64,000 nucleotides of DNA from Neobacillus cucumis. Lineage in GTDB: Bacteria; Bacillota; Bacilli; Bacillales; Cytobacillaceae. Location: positions 1-64,000 of the forward strand of contig NZ_JAFBEX010000009.1 in assembly GCF_016908975.1 (NCBI RefSeq). Reading direction: 5' to 3'. Below the pieces are notes generated by a model. That model did no database searches. It saw only the letters and a list, made by a program, of their open reading frames with translations, and was not told the DNA's origin. Each line of letters begins with the position of its first letter. Position 1 is the first letter of the stretch. Positions 37,347-46,110 of this stretch are shown one piece after another. Made by a program: the position numbers and the translations under genes.

Positions 37347-39017
37347 ATGTCAACAGCATGGTGGAAAAAAGCTGTCGTTTATCAAATCTATCCAAAAAGC
37401 TTTAACGATACATCAGGAAATGGTACCGGAGATGTTCGAGGTATTATTGAAAAATTAGATTATTTAAAAGAACTAGGCGTAGACGTCCTTTGGCTTACGC
37501 CAATTTATAAATCACCACAGCGAGATAATGGGTATGATATTAGTGATTATTACAGTATTCATGAAGATTATGGGACCATGGAAGATTTTGAGTTACTGCT
37601 CGAACAAGCACATAAACGCCATATCAAAATTATAATGGATATCGTCATTAATCATACATCCACAGAACACGAATGGTTTAAACAAGCTAAATCTTCAAAA
37701 GATAATCCTTACCGTGACTTTTATATATGGAAAGATGGGAAAAATGGTGAGCCTCCTACCAATTGGGAATCTAAATTTGGTGGTTCTGCCTGGGAATATG
37801 ATCAAGCAACGGAACAATACTATCTACACTTATTCGATGTCACACAAGCAGACTTAAACTGGGAAAATGAAAAATTACGTGCGGCACTATATGAGATGAT
37901 GCATTTTTGGTTAAAAAAAGGTGTCGACGGCTTCCGTTTAGATGTTATTAACCTCATCTCGAAAGACCAGCACTTCCCTCAGGATGACAGTGATGGTCGT
38001 AAATTCTATACAGATGGACCTAGAATCCATGAATTTTTACATGAAATAAATCAACAAGTTTTCTCGAAATACAATATTATGACGGTTGGTGAAATGTCCT
38101 CCACATCGATTGATAATTGTATTCTTTATACAAACCCAAGCCAAAACGAATTAAATATGACGTTCAGTTTCCATCACCTGAAAGTGGATTATCCAGGCGG
38201 CGATAAATGGACAAAAGCTGATTTCGATTTTCAAGCTTTAAAAAATATCATGTCCGAATGGCAAATAGAAATGAATGAAGGCGGCGGCTGGAATGCCCTT
38301 TTCTGGTGTAATCATGACCAGCCACGTGTGGTATCACGTTTTGGAAATGACCACGAGTTTCATAAAGAATCGGCTAAGATGCTGGCTACTACCCTTCATA
38401 TGATGCAAGGAACCCCTTATATTTATCAAGGTGAAGAATTCGGCATGACCAATCCAAATTTCAACAGCATCAACAAATATCGTGATGTCGAGTCATTAAA
38501 TATGTTTCAAATTTTGAAAAACAAAGGCATGAAAGAGCAAGAAATCATTGAAATTTTAAAGCAGAAATCCCGAGATAATTCAAGAACACCTGTTCAGTGG
38601 AATGCAAGTGAGAACGCTGGATTTACGACTGGAACGCCTTGGATCGATACGGCTGCGAACTATCAAGAGATTAATGCAGAGGAAGCCCTTAAAGATTCAG
38701 ATTCCGTTTTCTATCACTATCAGAAGCTGATACAATTACGAAAACAGTATGATGTGATTACAGATGGTGATTTCCAGTTAATTATGGATCAAGATCCAGA
38801 GCTTTTTGCTTTCATTAGGACAAGCGGTTGTGAACAACTAATTGTCTTCAATAATTTTTACGGTGAAGACAAAAGATTTAGCCTCCCTGCTGAATTAAAT
38901 CTTGATGACCATCATAGTGAAATGTTACTCTCTAATTATCAGGACTCCCCTGCCCTTTTAACTAGGGAAATGATGCTGCGTCCCTATGAGTCCATTGTGT
39001 ATCACTTGAAAAAATGA
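37347..39017 (+). CDS. treA: Alpha,alpha-phosphotrehalase
   Basis: GH13 enzyme hydrolysing trehalose-6-phosphate to glucose and glucose-6-phosphate in the cytoplasm. The 556-aa protein shows all clan signatures: DIVINHTS, GFRLDVINLI (nucleophile D199), VGEMSS (acid/base E249) and NHDQPR (D324). ATG 37347 is chosen over GTG 37338 on ribosome-site spacing. The stop overlaps the region leading into treR. Confidence 0.95.
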   Translation: MSTAWWKKAVVYQIYPKSFNDTSGNGTGDVRGIIEKLDYLKELGVDVLWLTPIYKSPQRDNGYDISDYYSIHEDYGTMEDFELLLEQAHKRHIKIIMDIVINHTSTEHEWFKQAKSSKDNPYRDFYIWKDGKNGEPPTNWESKFGGSAWEYDQATEQYYLHLFDVTQADLNWENEKLRAALYEMMHFWLKKGVDGFRLDVINLISKDQHFPQDDSDGRKFYTDGPRIHEFLHEINQQVFSKYNIMTVGEMSSTSIDNCILYTNPSQNELNMTFSFHHLKVDYPGGDKWTKADFDFQALKNIMSEWQIEMNEGGGWNALFWCNHDQPRVVSRFGNDHEFHKESAKMLATTLHMMQGTPYIYQGEEFGMTNPNFNSINKYRDVESLNMFQILKNKGMKEQEIIEILKQKSRDNSRTPVQWNASENAGFTTGTPWIDTAANYQEINAEEALKDSDSVFYHYQKLIQLRKQYDVITDGDFQLIMDQDPELFAFIRTSGCEQLIVFNNFYGEDKRFSLPAELNLDDHHSEMLLSNYQDSPALLTREMMLRPYESIVYHLKK

Positions 39018-39031
39018 TCGGAGATGTCATG

Positions 39032-39739
39032 ATGACGAACAAGTACCTAACCATTTATAATAGCATTGTCGAGCAAATTAAGAATGAAGAACTTCCTCCG
39101 CAAACCCTACTTCCCTCTGAAAATGAGTTAAAAGATCAATATGAAACCTCGAGGGAAACGATCAGAAAAGCATTAAATCTGCTCTCACAAAATGGCTATA
39201 TTCAAAAAGTTAGAGGAAAAGGTTCCATTGTCATTGATATCAGTAAATTTGACTTTCCTGTCAGTGGATTGGTTAGTTTTAAAGAATTAGCAAGTAAGAT
39301 GGGAAATGAACCAACAACTATCGTAAATGAACTATCGTTCATGAAGCCTGATGACTATATTCGCCAGCAATTACAGCTTGGAAGCAAAGACATGGTATGG
39401 AAGGTAGTCCGAACACGGGAAATAAATGGCGAAAAAATCATTTTAGATAAAGATTATTTATGCAGCAATATAGTGCCTACCCTAACAGAAGAAATCTGTG
39501 CTGATTCAATATATCAGTATCTTGAAAATGAACTAAATTTGTCAATTAGCTTCGCGAAAAAGGAAATCGTTGTGGTCGAACCAAACCACGAAGACCGTTC
39601 CCTATTGGACCTTGAAGGGTTTCACAACGTGGTTGTCATTAAAAACTATGTCTATTTAGATGATGCCACTTTGTTCCAATATACAGAATCAAGGCATCGG
39701 CCCGATAAATTTCGTTTTGTCGATTTTGCAAGGAGATAA
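39032..39739 (+). CDS. treR: Trehalose operon repressor, GntR/HutC family
   Basis: The 236-aa regulator has an N-terminal winged helix (LLPSENELKDQYETSRETIR, LLSQNGYIQKVRGKGS) and a UTRA effector domain (YIRQQLQLGSKDMVWKVVRT to YTESRHRPDKFRFVDFARR). It is expected to bind the two TATATA-centred palindromes before treP, released by trehalose-6-phosphate. ATG 39032 is favoured by GGAGATG spacing; ATG 39014 and 39029 are alternatives. Confidence 0.93.
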   Translation: MTNKYLTIYNSIVEQIKNEELPPQTLLPSENELKDQYETSRETIRKALNLLSQNGYIQKVRGKGSIVIDISKFDFPVSGLVSFKELASKMGNEPTTIVNELSFMKPDDYIRQQLQLGSKDMVWKVVRTREINGEKIILDKDYLCSNIVPTLTEEICADSIYQYLENELNLSISFAKKEIVVVEPNHEDRSLLDLEGFHNVVVIKNYVYLDDATLFQYTESRHRPDKFRFVDFARR

Positions 39740-39749
39740 TTGAAAGTAT

Positions 39750-39778
39750 AGAAGACCTTTTATAAGGTCTTCTATTTG
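39750..39778 (+). terminator. tre operon terminator
   Basis: AGAAGACCTT/AAGGTCTTCT hairpin, then ATTTG. Confidence 0.8.
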
Positions 39779-39851
39779 TATAAGAAATTGTTTTGTAATC
39801 GGAAGAGTCACTTGCGACAATAAACCTAATCCACAACCTGAGGTGAAAAGT

Positions 39852-40529
39852 ATGTGTGGCCGGTTCACATTAACTGCAACAATTGATCAAATCATCGATC
39901 GTTTTGATATCCAATCCTTCCTAGACGAGGAACTATATTCTCCAAGTTATAATATTGCTCCCTCCCAGTCGGTCTTAGCTGTCATTAATGACGGAACGTC
40001 CAACCGAATGGGCTTTCTACAATGGGGTCTTGTTCCCCCATGGGCAAAAGACATGTCAATCGGAAACAAAATGATAAATGCACGGTCCGAAACGATTTCA
40101 GAAAAGTCAAGTTTCCGCAACGCCTTTAAGAAAAAGCGTTGTTTGGTTATTGCCGACAGCTTTTATGAATGGAAACGGCATCATGATAAATCTAAAACTC
40201 CAATGCGAATTCAACTAAAATCGAATGAACTATTTGCCATGGCAGGTCTTTGGGAAGGGTTTAAGTCCCCAGATGGAAAAACAATCTATACTTGTTCTGT
40301 CATTACAACAGGCCCCAATGAATTAATGAAAGACATTCATGATCGAATGCCTGTGATCTTAAAACAAGAGGATGAGCCCATTTGGCTTAATCCAGGTATT
40401 ACTGAAACTCATATCTTAAAACCTCTGCTTGTTCCCTTTGATGAACATTTAATGGACTCATATGAGGTATCACCATTGGTAAATTCGCCTAAGAATAACT
40501 CCATTGAGCTTATACAAAAAATTTGTTAA
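39852..40529 (+). CDS. SOS response-associated peptidase / HMCES-YedK family
   Basis: Forms covalent crosslinks to abasic sites in single-stranded DNA through its N-terminal cysteine. After Met removal the protein begins CGRFTL, so ATG 39852 (not GTG 39843) must be the start. Other conserved parts: YNIAPSQ, QWGLVPPWAKD, NARSETI, FYEWKR and IHDRMPVIL with the active-site His. The 225 aa matches the family. No SOS box was identified upstream. Confidence 0.93.
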   Translation: MCGRFTLTATIDQIIDRFDIQSFLDEELYSPSYNIAPSQSVLAVINDGTSNRMGFLQWGLVPPWAKDMSIGNKMINARSETISEKSSFRNAFKKKRCLVIADSFYEWKRHHDKSKTPMRIQLKSNELFAMAGLWEGFKSPDGKTIYTCSVITTGPNELMKDIHDRMPVILKQEDEPIWLNPGITETHILKPLLVPFDEHLMDSYEVSPLVNSPKNNSIELIQKIC

Positions 40530-40630
40530 GCCTATTTTTTGAAAAAATTTTTTAAAATGGACATGTTCACTACATGCTCGTACAAGGACAAACATATGCT
40601 GTACTAACCCATAAAAGTTTTCCTTCATTT

Positions 40631-40660
40631 GAAAGTGGCTGACCCACTTTCTTTTTTTTT
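40631..40660 (+). terminator. Terminator of the HMCES-like gene
   Basis: GAAAGTGG/CCACTTTC hairpin with a long T-run. Confidence 0.85.
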
Positions 40661-40746
40661 GACCCTAAGGTGTTTGTTCTTATGCCTCTTTTCGCTGAAT
40701 AGAATAAAAGATATGATGGTTTTTTCATCAGGAAGGAGGATAAAAA

Positions 40747-40980
40747 GTGTTTTTTATCCCGACAAATGTCAATATATTCAACTTTAAAAATAATAGTCCA
40801 GACCATAGCAGTGCTATTTCACTAGGTCCGACTTTTCTAACAGGAATGAATGTTTATGGTAAAAAAAATCAAGGATTTGGTCAGCAAATGGCTGATGATA
40901 CCGTCACAGTCATCCCGATTCATATCGTTTTCGATGATGATGGAATCGATTCGCCTAATAGTAAGTTAAATTGTCCGTAG
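40747..40980 (+). CDS. Small GerP-like spore protein, paralogue 1
   Basis: A 77-aa protein starting at GTG after GGAAGGAGG. It shares with the next two genes the pattern NVN-x-F, SLGP, KKNQGFGQQ-x-D, a run of IP-I and an Asp-rich D-DGIDSP end. The layout (short beta protein, N-x-GP, G-x-G-x-x-x-GD, late DxDxxDSP) resembles GerPA/GerPF spore germination proteins, but similarity is weak and the call tentative. It is the most diverged of the trio. Confidence 0.65.
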   Translation: MFFIPTNVNIFNFKNNSPDHSSAISLGPTFLTGMNVYGKKNQGFGQQMADDTVTVIPIHIVFDDDGIDSPNSKLNCP

Positions 40981-41032
40981 ATGTAACTCATTGTCCAGAA
41001 AGCACATAAATTTATTTTAGGAGTGATTTTCC

Positions 41033-41266
41033 TTGAATATCGCCCCAATGGCCATCAATTTTTTAGGTTTTAAAGTGAATACAGTGGATAATACATCATT
41101 CATCAATCTTGGTCCAAATCAATTTGTCGACCAGTTTATGTCCTATAAAAGGAACCAAGGGGTCGGTGAACAAAATGGTGATTTATCCCCTGTGAACATC
41201 CCCATATCATATGTAGTGGACCCTGATCTAACGGACAGCAATACCACGAAAAACAGTCTTGTTTAA
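41033..41266 (+). CDS. Small GerP-like spore protein, paralogue 2
   Basis: 77 aa from TTG 41033 behind TAGGAGTGATT. It is strongly similar to paralogue 3 (GPNQ, SYKRNQG-x-GEQNGD, PIS, D-DLTDS, KNS). No signal peptide. Tandem arrangement with 16-52 bp gaps indicates one transcript. Confidence 0.72.
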   Translation: MNIAPMAINFLGFKVNTVDNTSFINLGPNQFVDQFMSYKRNQGVGEQNGDLSPVNIPISYVVDPDLTDSNTTKNSLV

Positions 41267-41282
41267 TAAAGGGGGCATCTAG

Positions 41283-41516
41283 TTGATTTTTGCACCGATG
41301 AACGTCAATTTCGGCGGTATGAAGGTCAATGTATTGGACCATGGTTCCATCCTGAATATGGGGCCAAATCAGATGACCGATTTCTTTATTTCGTACAAAC
41401 GGAATCAAGGTTATGGTGAGCAAAACGGTGACATTGCCCCCATGCTGATTCCTATTTCCCTTATACTCGATAATGATTTAAGTGACAGTCCGACTGTGAA
41501 AAATAGCATTCTATAG
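41283..41516 (+). CDS. Small GerP-like spore protein, paralogue 3
   Basis: 77 aa from TTG 41283 behind AAAGGGGGC, with FISYKRNQGYGEQNGD and DNDLSDSPTVKNS. The highly conserved SYKRNQG-GEQNGD centre suggests a shared binding function among these three proteins. A terminator follows at 41528. Confidence 0.72.
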   Translation: MIFAPMNVNFGGMKVNVLDHGSILNMGPNQMTDFFISYKRNQGYGEQNGDIAPMLIPISLILDNDLSDSPTVKNSIL

Positions 41517-41527
41517 AGTGATTCATG

Positions 41528-41556
41528 GGACTTCAATTTTGAAGTCCTTGTTTTTT
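41528..41556 (+). terminator. Terminator of the GerP-like trio
   Basis: GGACTTCA-ATTT-TGAAGTCC, then TTG and T6. Confidence 0.85.
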
Positions 41557-41584
41557 GCAATTCCCCAATTTTTATTTAACAAGC

Positions 41585-41747
41585 TATAATATCCATATGA
41601 AAAATGATTGGAGTGGGAAAAGTCGTATGGAACAAATTGGAAAATAGAACAGGAGTTACTGGAAAAATCATTGGAGGTATTAAAAAAAAAAAGATCAAAG
41701 TCGGGAAGAGTTGATTAGAAAAAGCCTTGAATGATTCAAGGCTTTTC
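41585..41747 (+). other. Possible short transcript with a 36-aa basic frame
   Basis: A TATAAT sits at 41585 and a hairpin AAAGCCTTGAA/TTCAAGGCTTT plus T at 41719-41745. Between them a frame of 36 codons runs from ATG 41604 to TGA 41714 (GKIIGGIKKKKIKVGKS at its end), and a 16-codon one starts at 41597. No ribosome site precedes either, so this may be a small RNA or a leaderless peptide. Confidence 0.35.
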
Positions 41748-41855
41748 CTGGTTCTGTACCCAAGATAAAAAGGCATAGGCAAATGTCTATGTTTTCATCA
41801 TCTCCTGGGTTCATCACTATGTGCAGCATAATTATTTCAAAACAGGTTTAACGAG

Positions 41856-42245
41856 TTATTCTTGTTTCTTTTCTTTATCAAACCAAAGCGGTTCATCATC
41901 ATCGACGTCACCATTGTAATTAATAAGAATCTCTTCTCCTGCCTTAATATCACGATAAGCAAAAAAATCAAAGGTGTGATTTGGAAAGTTAATATCATAA
42001 GTCGCATTTGGCTGATAAGAATGATTAAATAACATTCCGTATCCCAAAAGAATGGCAGTGTGATTCTTTCCATATTCAAAGGCGTAGTCCGCCAGTAAGG
42101 TTTTCTCTATATGTACATGTTCCTCATTACGATAAGGAAGAACGGGAGCCTGATGAATCAGCTCACCCTTAGAAATATCACAAGTTGCAAATACCCCTCT
42201 ATTCAATTCCCCATCACTAAGTTTTGATGTTCTAATCTCAATCAT
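41856..42245 (-). CDS. SET-domain protein
   Basis: The 129-aa protein is a minimal SET fold: GVFATCDISKGELI at the start, LLGYGMLFNHSYQPNATY and AGEEILINYNGD near the end, the S-adenosylmethionine/lysine methyltransferase pseudoknot motifs. Bacterial stand-alone SET proteins are mostly uncharacterised. ATG 42245 follows AAAGGGGTG. The very acidic C-terminus (DVDDDEPLWF) is notable. Confidence 0.8.
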   Translation of the reverse strand: MIEIRTSKLSDGELNRGVFATCDISKGELIHQAPVLPYRNEEHVHIEKTLLADYAFEYGKNHTAILLGYGMLFNHSYQPNATYDINFPNHTFDFFAYRDIKAGEEILINYNGDVDDDEPLWFDKEKKQE

Positions 42246-42261
42246 AAATTCACCCCTTTTT

Positions 42262-42274
42262 GGTGCCTGTCACC
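42262..42274. repeat. Dispersed palindrome GGTGCCTGTCACC
   Basis: Exact copy of the 13-nt motif lying just upstream of the SET-domain gene's ribosome site. Confidence 0.85.
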
Positions 42275-42395
42275 AATTGTTGTATCTGCCTAGTATATAC
42301 CTGATTAGCTAGTTGTTCAAATATTTGTTGTTTGGGTTATATTTCCATGCGGGCCATCATATTATAGAATATACGTTCGCATCGGAGGCGGGAAC

Positions 42396-42800
42396 ATGGT
42401 AAATAACAATGAGACCTTAATAACTGGTGAGATGTTGCATAGGTATTATGAGCTAAATAAACAGAAAAAAGAAATTGACTTGGAAATGAATCACCTAAAG
42501 GATTCCTTTCAAAACTATTTTAATAAACTTGTGGGAGCACAGCAAAAAGGTGAAATAACCGTCAGTGGGTTCAAGCTCCAAAGACAAATTAGAAAAACAG
42601 AAAAATATAATGAAGAAGAAACCATAAAAAGATTAGAAGAATTAAAAATGAGTGACCTCATCCAGGTCATTAGAAAACCGGATGATATAAAAATAAAGGC
42701 TGCTTTGGATTTAGGTTTATTAACAAATAAACATTTAGAAGGCTGTATGATAACAAGCTTTTCTCCTGCCATTTCGGTAAAACCCATTACCCCTAGATAA
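42396..42800 (+). CDS. Hypothetical coiled-coil protein
   Basis: 134 aa, not recognised. Residues 10-45 (HRYYELNKQKKEIDLEMNHL) are a likely coiled coil, and a lysine/glutamate-rich middle (RKTEKYNEEETIKRLEELK) follows. ATG 42396 is preceded by GGAGGCGGG, and its own terminator follows, so it is probably a genuine cytoplasmic protein. Confidence 0.65.
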   Translation: MVNNNETLITGEMLHRYYELNKQKKEIDLEMNHLKDSFQNYFNKLVGAQQKGEITVSGFKLQRQIRKTEKYNEEETIKRLEELKMSDLIQVIRKPDDIKIKAALDLGLLTNKHLEGCMITSFSPAISVKPITPR

Positions 42801-42819
42801 ATAATCCTTAACATTTCAA

Positions 42820-42846
42820 AGAGCTTGGGACACCAAGCTCTTTTGC
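42820..42846. terminator. Terminator between convergent small genes
   Basis: AGAGCTTGG/CCAAGCTCT plus TTTTG. Confidence 0.8.
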
Positions 42847-42855
42847 CAAAGATCT

Positions 42856-43209
42856 CTAGTCTCCTTCGCTAATCTGTGATCCCTTATGATATTGATTTAA
42901 AATAAAACAGGTTCCATCCTTAGCGAAGTATAAACAGTCCCCTTGTTTGACATTAAAATTTACATTCTTTTTGTCATATAGTAACTTCTTCACTTTAATG
43001 AATTGTTTCACCATTTCACTGTCAGGATTATAAATAATCCCCTCATCTCCATCGGTCGTAACGAACCCTTTGGGGTCACTCTTCCGTTTCGGCTTTAGTT
43101 CTGCTGACCAACTTGCATTTAATAGTATTGTTTCTGCCTGGACTTTGGATTTTCTGTTTTGGATTGACCAAGTTTTCCGGCAATTACAGCGGTATATTTT
43201 GAATTTCAT
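42856..43209 (-). CDS. Hypothetical protein
   Basis: 117 aa, not recognised. It begins MKFKIYRCNCRKTWSIQNRK, with a CxC pair, and contains a basic N-terminal half and the segment VKQGDCLYFAKDGTCFILN. ATG 43209 follows AGGAAGAAGGAATC. It may be a small nucleic-acid-binding protein, but that is a guess from composition. Confidence 0.6.
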   Translation of the reverse strand: MKFKIYRCNCRKTWSIQNRKSKVQAETILLNASWSAELKPKRKSDPKGFVTTDGDEGIIYNPDSEMVKQFIKVKKLLYDKKNVNFNVKQGDCLYFAKDGTCFILNQYHKGSQISEGD

Positions 43210-43320
43210 CACGATTCCTTCTTCCTATGATGATTATAATGGCTAAAATTCAAAATAAAATCACTGTAATTATATTAATCACTTAGTCAAATTATTAATA
43301 TACCGTAGAACAAATCTACG

Positions 43321-43854
43321 CTATACTTCTATTGGTTGAGTTGTATTCACCGTCTCTTTGTCATCTTCCCAACATTTGCAAACATCCACCCACTCTTTGG
43401 CAAAAGAATATTGATATAATTCTTCCTTCGTTAACTCAATCGCTGAATTAGTGCTTCCGCATGCCGGGAAAACTGTTTCAAATCGTTCCATGGAAACATC
43501 GAGGTAAACCTCTAGGTCATTCTTTAATCCAAACGGGCAAACGCCGCCAATCGCATGGCCTGTCTGTTCAAGTACATCCTCTGGCGAAAGCATTCGTGCT
43601 TTAAAGCCAAAATAATGGCGGAATTTCTTATTATCAATCTTGGCATCACCTGCGGCAACAATCAAAATTGCTTTTTCATCAGAACCCCTAAACGATAAGG
43701 TTTTGGCAATCCGTGCTGGACTAACCCCAATCGTTTCGGCAGCTTGATCAACAGTTGCACTAGATGTTTCAAATTCCATGACATCCTGTTGCCGATTCCA
43801 CTGTTTAAAATGCTCCTTTACACTTTCTAACGACACATGTCTCATCCTTTCCAC
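43321..43854 (-). CDS. YbaK/EbsC-family aminoacyl-tRNA deacylase
   Basis: Family members hydrolyse mischarged Cys/Pro-tRNAs in trans. The 177-aa protein has ARIAKTLSFRG, DAKIDNKKFRHYFG, TGHAIGGVCPFGL and a late ACGSTNSAIELTKEEL, the substrate pocket region with conserved K and GG.CPFG. The start is ambiguous (GTG 43854 or ATG 43845) because neither has a well-spaced ribosome site. Specificity within the family is not assignable. Confidence 0.85.
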   Translation of the reverse strand: MERMRHVSLESVKEHFKQWNRQQDVMEFETSSATVDQAAETIGVSPARIAKTLSFRGSDEKAILIVAAGDAKIDNKKFRHYFGFKARMLSPEDVLEQTGHAIGGVCPFGLKNDLEVYLDVSMERFETVFPACGSTNSAIELTKEELYQYSFAKEWVDVCKCWEDDKETVNTTQPIEV

Positions 43855-44032
43855 TTTTTACATGATTAAAATAATAACATACGTTAAAGGAATAAAGCGA
43901 ACTCACGGCTTAAAAGAGTCTAACTAAGTTAATAAATGATATTTTTAAACAAACCTTTATAAATAAGTGTTATAATTTTTTGTAAATTACTAGAATAAGA
44001 TGGTTTCGATCGTTTGTTTTCGGAGGGTTATG

Positions 44033-44944
44033 ATGAATTCACAAAGTGCTGTAATGTCCTATTCAAGGACAAGAGGAATTATTTTAGTATTGGTTGCTGC
44101 TATCTTTTGGGGTGTTTCTGGAACAGTTGCGCAGTTTTTATTTCATCAGCAGGGCTTCACGACCAATTGGCTTGTGGTAACAAGGTTAATTCTATCCGGA
44201 GTTGGGTTATTATTCTTTTCAAAATTAGGCCTCAAGCAAAATATCTGGACTATTTGGAAAAATAAGCAGGACGTTGTACAGATACTCATTTTTGGAATGC
44301 TTGGGATGTTTGGGGTTCAATATACATATTTTGCAGCCATACAATATGGGAATGCAGCCACAGCTACTATTTTGCAGTACCTCGCTCCCGTACTCATTGC
44401 ATGTTATATGTGTTTACGAACGAAATCACTACCAGCTAAACAAGAAGTGATCGCTATTTTCCTTGCCCTCTTTGGAACGTTTCTTTTAGTGACAAAAGGA
44501 AATATCCAATCTCTATCGATCTCAGGTCCTGCTTTATTTTGGGGGATATTGTCTGCTTTTGCCTTAGCTTTTTATACTCTTTTTCCTGTAAAACTGCTTT
44601 CCAGGTGGGGCTCGGTTCAAACTGTAGGCTGGGGTATGACAATTGGCGGAGTCGGATTCGCAACGTACCACCCCCCTTGGGATTTCCAGGGTAGTTGGAA
44701 TCTTACTTCCTTTTTAGCTGTCTGTTTTGTGGTTCTTTTTGGTACGTTGCTAGCCTTCTTTTGCTATATGGAGAGTCTAAAATATATTCGTGCATCTGAA
44801 GCAAGTCTTCTCGCCTGTGTGGAACCATTTTCTGCGGCCTTTTTAGCCGTTGCTTGGCTTCATGTCTCTTTCGGTCTAGCGGAATGGATTGGAGCTCTTT
44901 CCATCCTTTCAACCATTTTTATTCTGTCGGCAGTCAAAAAATAA
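44033..44944 (+). CDS. EamA/DMT-family transporter
   Basis: About 303 aa with ten membrane helices as two EamA repeats (first beginning GIILVLVAAIFWGVSGTVAQ, second GPALFWGILSAFALAFYTLF). C-terminal SLLACVEPFSAAFLAVAWL is the conserved end of repeat two. Substrate unknown; such exporters handle amino acids or metabolites. ATG 44033 suits CGGAGGGTT. Monocistronic with terminator at 44957. Confidence 0.88.
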   Translation: MNSQSAVMSYSRTRGIILVLVAAIFWGVSGTVAQFLFHQQGFTTNWLVVTRLILSGVGLLFFSKLGLKQNIWTIWKNKQDVVQILIFGMLGMFGVQYTYFAAIQYGNAATATILQYLAPVLIACYMCLRTKSLPAKQEVIAIFLALFGTFLLVTKGNIQSLSISGPALFWGILSAFALAFYTLFPVKLLSRWGSVQTVGWGMTIGGVGFATYHPPWDFQGSWNLTSFLAVCFVVLFGTLLAFFCYMESLKYIRASEASLLACVEPFSAAFLAVAWLHVSFGLAEWIGALSILSTIFILSAVKK

Positions 44945-44956
44945 ATTTCCTTAATG

Positions 44957-44987
44957 AAAAGCAGACCAATCAAGGTCTGCTTTTTTG
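44957..44987 (+). terminator. Terminator of the EamA gene
   Basis: AAAAGCAGACC/GGTCTGCTTTT with T6. Confidence 0.85.
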
Positions 44988-45106
44988 CTATAACAGATAA
45001 GGAAGTTATGCATACATTATTTTAAAGATGTTTTAATAATGCTTAAGTATATATCCATAAAACAAATTGTCTGATACTGTAGATTATTACCATTTTAGAA
45101 AGGGAG

Positions 45107-45686
45107 ATGGGGAAACATCTACGACCATCAAGATAAGAAAAGTAAGGGAACGAAGAATGGGCTTGATTCCTTAAAATCTAATTACTTATCTGAACAAGAA
45201 ATTAATTCAATAAATTCATGGATTTTAAAAATACAAAATAAAGGTAATAGTAAAGAAACCAAAAAAGTAAATTCACTTATAGAAAAAGCAGTAAAAAATC
45301 TTCAGTTAAAATATAAAATAATTGGAAATGGTAAGAATCGAATTGTGTTTGACCTTGAAAATGGATATGTACTAAAGGTTGCCATTAATGATTGGGGTAT
45401 GAAGAGCAATAAACAAGAATATAAGTTATTCTTTAATTCACCATCCCTAATACAAAAACATTTATGTCCCGTCATCGAGTTTGGATATGGATGGATAATA
45501 ATGAAAAAAATGATACAAATGATACCACTAGATCAAGAATACGATATAAAAATAGCACAATTTATTAAGTTATTTATGGAAAATGGAATTGAACCAAAAG
45601 ATATAAAAGACAAGAATCTAGCACTTTCTGAAAATGGAGAACTTGTAGCAGTTGATTATGGGAATTTTACTGTAATTAAAGATTGA
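45107..45686 (+). pseudogene. Kinase-like protein gene with early frameshift
   Basis: A frame open from 45099 to 45686 encodes about 190 residues ending ENGELVAVDYGNF, reminiscent of the DFG-like region of a minimal protein kinase fold, with NRIVFDLENGYVLKVA as a nucleotide-loop/lysine segment. It has no ATG, GTG or TTG before 45345. A good start, GGGAG then ATG 45107, is in another frame and hits a stop after eight codons (MGKHLRPS). One lost or gained base near 45121-45127 would join both. It is either a recent pseudogene or a truncated 113-aa protein from GTG 45345. Its AT content is higher than its neighbours, suggesting transfer. Confidence 0.6.
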
Positions 45687-45690
45687 CCCA

Positions 45691-45726
45691 AAAGGATCAG
45701 TTCTGCGAATGCTGGATCTTTTTTTT
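45691..45726 (+). terminator. Terminator of the kinase-like gene
   Basis: AAAGGATCAG/CTGGATCTTT with one bulge, then T8. Confidence 0.65.
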
Positions 45727-46077
45727 GACTTTGTAATTGTCCTCTAGATTATCCATTTTTACCACTCAATATATTTTGGGAATATTTAGTTTTCAATCGA
45801 CAATTTTTCCGAACACCCAATTAGAACTATTAATTTTTTAATCAAAACAGTAAATTATACCCATATAACATTTTCTAATATTGGCCATCTTATTATTAGA
45901 GCAAGGCTTAACAATACACCTCACTGTCTATGGCTACTACACCATGATAAATTTTAGCCTTGCTCTAAATTCCCATCTATTTTCCCATACCAGCCAGGAG
46001 TGTTAATTCATAATATACATAGGGTATATCGGTCAAAATAAAGCCAGTTTTGAATCGTCTATATTTATATTCTTTCC
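45727..46077. other. Gene-free region with a long inverted repeat
   Basis: No gene found. TTAGAGCAAGGCT (45896-45908) and its exact complement AGCCTTGCTCTAA (45956-45968) enclose 47 nt with an inner TATGG/CCATA-like stem. There is no U-tract, so it could be a structured RNA or a small mobile-element relic. Confidence 0.6.
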
Positions 46078-46110
46078 AGACTACTCGGCTTTTTGAGTAG
46101 TCTTTTTTAT
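46078..46110 (+). terminator. Strong terminator hairpin
   Basis: AGACTACTC/GAGTAGTCT plus T6, ending where the recombinase remnant stops; the transcript it serves is not evident. Confidence 0.75.
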
